DNA of 64,000 nucleotides from Leptolyngbyaceae cyanobacterium clean351 (lineage in GTDB: Bacteria; Cyanobacteriota; Cyanobacteriia; DAIDHW01): contig DAIDHW010000001.1 of assembly GCA_027451865.1 (NCBI GenBank), forward strand, positions 1,127,329 to 1,191,328. Reading direction: 5' to 3'. The notes below the pieces were generated by a model, which had not been told where the DNA came from, searched no databases, and worked only from the letters and a program-made list of their open reading frames with translations. A program made the position numbers and the translations under genes. This document shows positions 59,304 to 64,000 of this stretch, one piece after another (positions within the stretch are counted from its first letter, which is position 1; each line of letters begins with the position of its first letter).

Positions 59304-60458
59304 ATGGTGTTGCCTACCAGTGTAGAATTTGTTGCCCTGTGCCGCTGGCAGGTCTCCTTGTTGAGTAAGATTTTGGGGGCTTCGGGGGTAGCTGTATACC
59401 TGGCAGAAGACTGGGGGGGGAGTGATCGCCAACTGACCCCGGTAATCGTCTACCCCGATCCGCCCCTGGAGCGGCTTAACCTCCCCGCCCTCCCGAGTTC
59501 CCCCACCGCCGCCCTAGTGCCGACGGGATTACCCCCCACTCCTAATCAGCAGCAAATGGTCTTGCCACTGGTCTATGAGCACGAGATGCTGGGGCTGTTA
59601 GTAGTGAGTCGCGAAGACCACCCCTGGGGAGATTGGGAACGCCTGCAGGCGGAGGGGGTTGCCCACACCTTAGCAATTGTCCGGGTCCTCGACTGTCGGT
59701 GCCAGGTCCAGGAATTGGTGCAGGCCCAACAGCGCAACACCCTAGATGCCCTCCTGCACCAGCTGCGCAGCCCCCTGACAGCTGTGCGCACCTTTGGTAA
59801 GTTACTCCTCAAACGTCTTCTGCCCTCGGACCCTAATCACTCTCCCGTAGCTAGTATTCTGCGGGAAACTAACCGGCTACAGGAGTTGCTGCAACAGGTT
59901 GACCAAGTTCTGCATCAGGAGGAGTATCTGTCCCTAGAAAGCGCTCCCCCGGCCCTCTTGCCCTCAGGGCCCCCCGAGTCCTGCCACATCCCAGCAATTC
60001 TCTCTCCTCTCATCGACTCGGCACAAGTAGTTGCCCAGGAGCGTCAGCAGGAATTAACCTGGGAGGCACCTGCTCCCTTGCCGCCCGTGCGGGCCAACCC
60101 TACAGCCTTGCGAGAGGTCCTGAGCAACATCCTTGACAATGCTCTGAAATACACCCCACCCGGGGGCAAAATCCTCGTGGAGCTAATGGATGAGACCCCC
60201 CACGTCATCCTGGAGGTCAGCGACACTGGCCCTGGGATCCCTGCTGCGGAACAGGCCCGGATTTTCTTACCCCACTACCGAGGCACCCAGGTACGCGATT
60301 CAACTCCCGGTAGTGGTTTGGGCCTAGCAATTGCCCAAGAGTTGGTACATCATTGGGGCGGGGAGATTCGAGTTTTTAGCCCCGGGCGTCTGTCTCAGCT
60401 GCAGTCCTCCGGGCTCCCTGGTACCACTGTGCAAGTCTCTCTCCAGAACCACGCTTAA
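59304..60458 (+). CDS. hik2: Hik2/CSK-like redox sensor kinase
   Basis: A 384-residue cytoplasmic kinase: a GAF domain (about 5-130), then HisKA with His152 in LLHQLRSPLTAVRTFGKLLLKRLLP and a HATPase ending in GSGLGLAIAQELVHHWGG. The H-box with FGKLLLKRL matches cyanobacterial Hik2 and the chloroplast sensor kinase CSK, which senses plastoquinone redox state and controls photosynthetic gene expression. Cys13 (ALCRWQ) sits where Hik2 has the Cys proposed to bind a 3Fe-4S cluster. Family call is from motif memory. Confidence 0.65.
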   Translation: MVLPTSVEFVALCRWQVSLLSKILGASGVAVYLAEDWGGSDRQLTPVIVYPDPPLERLNLPALPSSPTAALVPTGLPPTPNQQQMVLPLVYEHEMLGLLVVSREDHPWGDWERLQAEGVAHTLAIVRVLDCRCQVQELVQAQQRNTLDALLHQLRSPLTAVRTFGKLLLKRLLPSDPNHSPVASILRETNRLQELLQQVDQVLHQEEYLSLESAPPALLPSGPPESCHIPAILSPLIDSAQVVAQERQQELTWEAPAPLPPVRANPTALREVLSNILDNALKYTPPGGKILVELMDETPHVILEVSDTGPGIPAAEQARIFLPHYRGTQVRDSTPGSGLGLAIAQELVHHWGGEIRVFSPGRLSQLQSSGLPGTTVQVSLQNHA

Positions 60459-60462
60459 CCCT

Positions 60463-61185
60463 ATGACTCCCCTGACTTCCCACCAGTTAGAACAGCTCCA
60501 GAGCATCATCCCCATCCTCGCTCAACAGCGTCAAGCCTTGAATATTTCCCTGGAGGAGATTTCCCTCAAGACCCACATTCCCCTACGCACCCTCAAGGCC
60601 CTCGAAGGTTTGGAGGCCCAAACCCTACCCGAGGCGGTATTTATCCAGGGATTCATCCGCCGGTATGCCGACGCCCTAGGCCTGGCGGGTCAGGAGCTGG
60701 CTAGCCAATTTTCCGTAATGCCAGCACCCATGTCGGCAGTCAGCCCCCTGCCTTCAGCCCCGCGCCCTGGCAGCTGGCGGGTCGTTGCCGGTTTGCTAGG
60801 CGTGGGGTGTCTGGCGGCGGGGGGCTTGATGTACAACCTAACTCAGCCCCGTATCGCCAGGATTAGTCCCGGTCCCACCCCAGTGCGATCAAGCTTGCCC
60901 GTCTTGCCTCCCCCCCAGCCCCCTTCCCTGGCCACCGTAAATCTACAATTGCTAGGCCGCTCTTGGGTGCAGGTGACTGCTGATGGGCATCTGACCTACA
61001 CGGGCATACTGACTAAGGGGGACAACAAATCCTGGTCTGCCAAGCACAAGATCGAGGTAGTTCTGGGCAATGCCGGGGCAGTTCAAGGCTCCTTGGACCA
61101 AGGCTCCCTCAAGGTCTTGGGGTTGCCTGGCCAGGTCAAAACTATCATAGTCATTCCCCTCAAGCATCCCCCCACAGGTTCCTAG
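60463..61185 (+). CDS. RodZ-like HTH membrane protein
   Basis: A 240-residue protein. An N-terminal HTH_25-type helix-turn-helix (about 16-85; LNISLEEISLKTHIPLRTLKALE, QGFIRRYADALGL) leads to a linker, one membrane helix (about 107-127) and a C-terminal DUF4115-like beta domain. This is the RodZ layout, which links the cytoskeleton to cell shape; it lacks extra RodZ-specific support here. ATG 60463 is four bases after the kinase stop. Shares CTAG at the stop with gtrA. Confidence 0.8.
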   Translation: MTPLTSHQLEQLQSIIPILAQQRQALNISLEEISLKTHIPLRTLKALEGLEAQTLPEAVFIQGFIRRYADALGLAGQELASQFSVMPAPMSAVSPLPSAPRPGSWRVVAGLLGVGCLAAGGLMYNLTQPRIARISPGPTPVRSSLPVLPPPQPPSLATVNLQLLGRSWVQVTADGHLTYTGILTKGDNKSWSAKHKIEVVLGNAGAVQGSLDQGSLKVLGLPGQVKTIIVIPLKHPPTGS

Positions 61186-61679
61186 GACCGTCGGCTCTCG
61201 TACCAAGTCCGAAAACGTGCCCGCAGCCCCTGGCCAAAACTCAGGTAACGGTGACCAAGAAAGCCGATGGGGACATTGATTGCTACTGCCAACACCTTAG
61301 CCATCACTGGTGACAAGCCGAACCAGCTCACCCCAGTCTGAATCACCAGTATGGTAATCATCCAGCAGACAAAAATGACGATGAGGTAGGTTTTTAGCTG
61401 GTGGAGAATCGAGCGCTCGAAACTTTTGAAGTTTAAAAACCGATTCAAGTTAAAGTGCAAAACAATGGCCAAGGCAAAGGAGAGGGTGACCGCCAGGGTC
61501 GAACCCATCCCAGCCATCAGCAACAACTGGAAAGACCCAACGTCGATCACAAAAACGAAGGTGCCAATTCCCAGGTACAGAGCCAAAGAGCGCGCTGTCT
61601 TGGGGTCAAGACGGCTAGGGTGCCAAGCCGGGAGCGGTGTGCGCCGGGGGCGCTTTGGTCTGGTGGGGGTTTTGGCCAT
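61182..61679 (-). CDS. GtrA-family membrane protein
   Basis: A 165-residue, four-helix protein. LYLGIGTFVFVIDVGSFQLLL, LHFNLNRFLNFKSFE and NVPIGFLGHRYLSFGQ are family motifs. GtrA-like proteins move polyprenyl-linked sugars or take part in glycan synthesis. A basic N-terminus precedes the first helix. ATG 61679 is used; the frame continues to 61709. Convergent with the RodZ-like gene. Confidence 0.85.
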   Translation of the reverse strand: MAKTPTRPKRPRRTPLPAWHPSRLDPKTARSLALYLGIGTFVFVIDVGSFQLLLMAGMGSTLAVTLSFALAIVLHFNLNRFLNFKSFERSILHQLKTYLIVIFVCWMITILVIQTGVSWFGLSPVMAKVLAVAINVPIGFLGHRYLSFGQGLRARFRTWYESRRS

Positions 61680-61753
61680 GATTGTTCTGGTATTTTGGCG
61701 AGTATACACTGAAACTCCAGCTGCAGGGGGGAGAGCCCCCCTAGAGTGCCATC

Positions 61754-62416
61754 CTAGGCCTTTTGACCCATTTGGGCAGCCACTTCCTCAGCAAAGTTGC
61801 TGACTTCCCGTTCGATCCCTTCTCCTAGGACAAAACGGGCAAAGCGGCGGACCCTAATGTTCTCCCCGAGCTGGGCCACGGCTTGTTTTACCAGCTCATC
61901 AACACTGATACTCTGGTCACGAATGTAGGGCTGTTCGAGGAGGGCAAGCTCCTTGAGGCGCTTTTCGATCCGGCCTAGGACAATTTTCTCCTTGATATTG
62001 GCGGGTTTACCTCCCAGGTCATCCCGGCCCATTTCAATTTCTTTTTCCTTTTGCACTACCTCCGCCGGGATGTCTTCCACTCGGACGTACTCTACGTTGG
62101 GACAGGCAGCCACTTGCATGGCAATACTGCGCACTAGGGTTTGGAATTCTTCGCGGCGGGCCACAAAGTCAGTCTCACAGTTGACCTCCACTAAAACGCC
62201 TACCCGGCCGCCAGTGTGGATATAGCTCCCCACTAGGCCCTCGGCCGCCACCCGGCCTTGTTTTTTTTCTGCCGAGGTGATGCCTTTTTTGCGCAGCCAC
62301 TCTTTGGCTTTCTCCATGTCCCCACCGGCTTCCTGGAGGGCCTTTTTGCAATCCATCATGCCGGCCCCAGTCTGCTCCCGCAGGTCCTTCACCACTTTCG
62401 CTGATATGTCTGCCAT
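61754..62416 (-). CDS. tsf: Elongation factor Ts
   Basis: A 220-residue nucleotide exchange factor for EF-Tu. [39 protein letters not shown] is the diagnostic N-terminus, and [14 protein letters not shown] the core. The C-terminal part is short, as in other cyanobacteria. It follows rpsB by 29 bases in the standard rpsB-tsf operon. Confidence 0.98.
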   Translation of the reverse strand: MADISAKVVKDLREQTGAGMMDCKKALQEAGGDMEKAKEWLRKKGITSAEKKQGRVAAEGLVGSYIHTGGRVGVLVEVNCETDFVARREEFQTLVRSIAMQVAACPNVEYVRVEDIPAEVVQKEKEIEMGRDDLGGKPANIKEKIVLGRIEKRLKELALLEQPYIRDQSISVDELVKQAVAQLGENIRVRRFARFVLGEGIEREVSNFAEEVAAQMGQKA

Positions 62417-62445
62417 GAGGTTTTTGCTCTTATCTGGGTTGTATT

Positions 62446-63240
62446 CTAGCTAGCGGCTGGTTCTAGGCTCAAGTCATCATCCCCGATGCCTAGGTCCTCT
62501 GGGTCAAAGTCCCCCTCAGCCCCCTCGTAGTCTTCGTACTCGGCATCGCTGTCGGGCTGGCCATGGCGCCCTTCGTAGATAGCATCGGCAATCTTACCCA
62601 TGATCAGCTTGATGGAGCGGATGGCATCATCGTTACCGGGAATGGGGATGTCCACCAGATCCGGGTCACAGTTGGTATCTAGCAGGGAGATGATTGGCAA
62701 CTTGAGCTTGCGGCACTCCTGGACGGCGTTGTACTCCCGCCGCTGGTCAATGATCATCACCACGTCTGGCACCCGCCGCATGGCTTTGATCCCCCCTAGG
62801 TATTTGCGCAGCCGTTCCATCTGCCGGCGCAGCACCGAGGCTTCTTTCTTGGGCAACAGGTCTAGGGAGCCGTTTTCCTCCCGGCGCTCTAGGTCCTTGA
62901 GTCGGTCAACCCGAGTCTTGATTGTCGTCCAGTTGGTGAGCATACCTCCCAACCAACGCTGGTTAATGTAGTAGGCGCCGCAGCGTTCTGCTTCCTGAGC
63001 GACAATCCCCGCCGCTTGGCGTTTGGTGCCAATGAACAGAAACTTCTTTCCCTGCTCCGAGGCAGCGCGCACGTAGCTGTAGGCTTCGTCCATGAATTGG
63101 GCAGTTTGGACCAGGTCAATGATATGCACCCCATTACGAGCAGTGTAGATGTAGGGGTCCATTTTCGGGTTCCACCGGCGGGTCTGGTGACCAAAGTGGA
63201 CACCGGCTTCCATCATCTGGGCAAGGGTCAAAACGGGCAT
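62446..63240 (-). CDS. rpsB: 30S ribosomal protein S2
   Basis: A 264-residue protein of the small subunit. [34 protein letters not shown] and [19 protein letters not shown] are canonical. The acidic C-terminal extension ([21 protein letters not shown]) is longer than in E. coli. AGGAGAA precedes the ATG. Confidence 0.98.
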   Translation of the reverse strand: MPVLTLAQMMEAGVHFGHQTRRWNPKMDPYIYTARNGVHIIDLVQTAQFMDEAYSYVRAASEQGKKFLFIGTKRQAAGIVAQEAERCGAYYINQRWLGGMLTNWTTIKTRVDRLKDLERREENGSLDLLPKKEASVLRRQMERLRKYLGGIKAMRRVPDVVMIIDQRREYNAVQECRKLKLPIISLLDTNCDPDLVDIPIPGNDDAIRSIKLIMGKIADAIYEGRHGQPDSDAEYEDYEGAEGDFDPEDLGIGDDDLSLEPAAS

Positions 63241-63302
63241 GGAAATTCTCCTGATTCGGGTTTATCTTCCCCTTGAGCTCGCATCTCCGCCGGTTGGGGG
63301 AG

Positions 63303-63324
63303 ACACCCGAAATTTCAAGGGTGT
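63303..63324 (-). repeat. Hairpin ACACCC/GGGTGT in the rpsB leader
   Basis: Six base pairs enclose a ten-base loop containing AAATTT. It lies 63 bases upstream of the rpsB ATG, in the divergent rpsB/menG region, and may be part of the rpsB leader RNA. Confidence 0.4.
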
Positions 63325-63404
63325 AATTTTGGCAGCTTTATCAGCGTAGCATGAATATCAAGTGCTCCGGTCGCCCCCTGTATTGACTAGCACTTCATAC
63401 AGCT

Positions 63405-64000
63405 ATGACTAGTCCTATTGCTCAGCTCTTTAACCGGATTGCCCCCACCTACGACCAGCTCAACCACCAGCTCAGCTGGGGCTTAGACTGGGTCTGGAAA
63501 CAGATGGCAGTGGACTGGGCGGGGTTAGCCAGTCCGGCCCTAGACCTGTGTTGTGGCAGCGGCGACTTGGCTTTTTTGTGGGCTAGGGCCCTTGGTCCGA
63601 CCGGGCAAGTGTGGGGGGTAGACTTTGCCGCCGCCCAGTTAAAGATCGCCCGCCGGCGTTTCCCGCAGCTGCAAAAGCGCCTTACCTGGGTAGAGGCGGA
63701 TGCTTGTCAGTTACCCTTCGGGAATGACACCTTTGCCGCCGCCACCATGGGCTACGGCTGGCGCAATATTCCGGACCGTTTAGGGTCTCTACTAGAGCTG
63801 AAGCGGGTCCTGCAACCGGGGGCTAAGGCAGCAATTTTGGATTTCCATCTCCCCTTTGAGCCACCCCTAAGAGCTTTTCAGGACTGGTATCTATCCCAAG
63901 TAGTGGTCCCCACTGCCCAGGCCTTGGGTCTGGAGCCTGAGTACGTTTACCTGCGCACTAGCCTGGCTGATTTTCCCCAGGGACCTGAACAGGTGAGCCT
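63405..64000 (+). CDS. menG: Demethylphylloquinone/ubiE-type methyltransferase (partial, runs off window)
   Basis: The first 198 residues of an S-adenosylmethionine-dependent methyltransferase that adds the methyl group to demethylphylloquinone, the photosystem I quinone. LFNRIAPTYDQLNHQLSWGLDWVWK is the family opening, ALDLCCGSGDLAFLWA is SAM motif I, and MGYGWRNIPD a UbiE/MenG hallmark. The 3' end is cut by the window. Other ubiE-family enzymes are possible, but the motif favours MenG. Confidence 0.88.
   Translation, partial: MTSPIAQLFNRIAPTYDQLNHQLSWGLDWVWKQMAVDWAGLASPALDLCCGSGDLAFLWARALGPTGQVWGVDFAAAQLKIARRRFPQLQKRLTWVEADACQLPFGNDTFAAATMGYGWRNIPDRLGSLLELKRVLQPGAKAAILDFHLPFEPPLRAFQDWYLSQVVVPTAQALGLEPEYVYLRTSLADFPQGPEQVS

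Overview
The window is cyanobacterial chromosome. It carries the 5' end of psaA, the complete psaC, petB-petD, chlI, nblA, a bilin-type phytochrome, the cyanobacterium-only DUF2973/DUF2605 pair, EbsA, a Hik2/CSK-like kinase, and the order rplS-trnW-secE-nusG-rplK-rplA-rplJ-rplL found in cyanobacteria. By eye, G+C is mid-to-high 50s percent. CTAG-containing words look very frequent, and I saw the HIP1 octamer GCGATCGC only once (near 27544). I do not assign a genus.

Layout. 1-461 is psaA, read leftward, followed by a 558-base gap that ends in a hairpin-rich stretch ahead of a lipoprotein/FAD-oxidase pair (1020-3304). 3243-9467 holds a GT87-type membrane glycosyltransferase, DUF2973, DUF2605, thrS, acs and nblA. 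9714-15331 holds a copper ATPase with an FHA protein, Mini-RNase III with a tail protease, and petBD. 15408-19173 is the leftward ribosomal/transcription cluster with trnW and an L10-type attenuator. trnR, ruvC, chlI, a small membrane protein and the cydAB quinol oxidase follow (19278-23710). A gene-poor stretch with a probable transposase remnant separates them from a phytochrome and a response-regulator kinase (24517-29336).

29316-40781 holds housekeeping genes: gyrB, acnB, murA, the pyruvate dehydrogenase E2 gene, YlqD, an acyl-activating enzyme, DUF427 and RlpA. It also has a ferredoxin fused to a cyclase-like domain that lacks both metal-binding aspartates. A 682-base gap leads to psaC. 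41720-50759 mixes a peptide-type ABC permease, a CobD-like enzyme, a GT2, an Sfp-type phosphopantetheinyl transferase, Bcp, EbsA, a DprA-like protein, MAPEG, YajQ, a glutaredoxin-like protein, PhoH and gatA.

The most unusual locus is 51408-52982. A DUF4346 gene is followed by an orphan CARF-RelE protein resembling the type III CRISPR effector Cami1. A perfect 19-base inverted repeat lies directly against its predicted promoter, and no cas gene or CRISPR array is visible in the window. 53119-57145 is a four-gene surface-polysaccharide operon (GT2, PIG-L deacetylase, flippase, GT2). The end holds a DUF697 GTPase, rpsU, the Hik2-like kinase, a RodZ-like protein, GtrA, tsf, rpsB and the start of menG.

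Gene packing is tight. Six of the tail-to-tail gene pairs overlap at their 3' ends, three of them by sharing stop codons within TTAG or CTAG.
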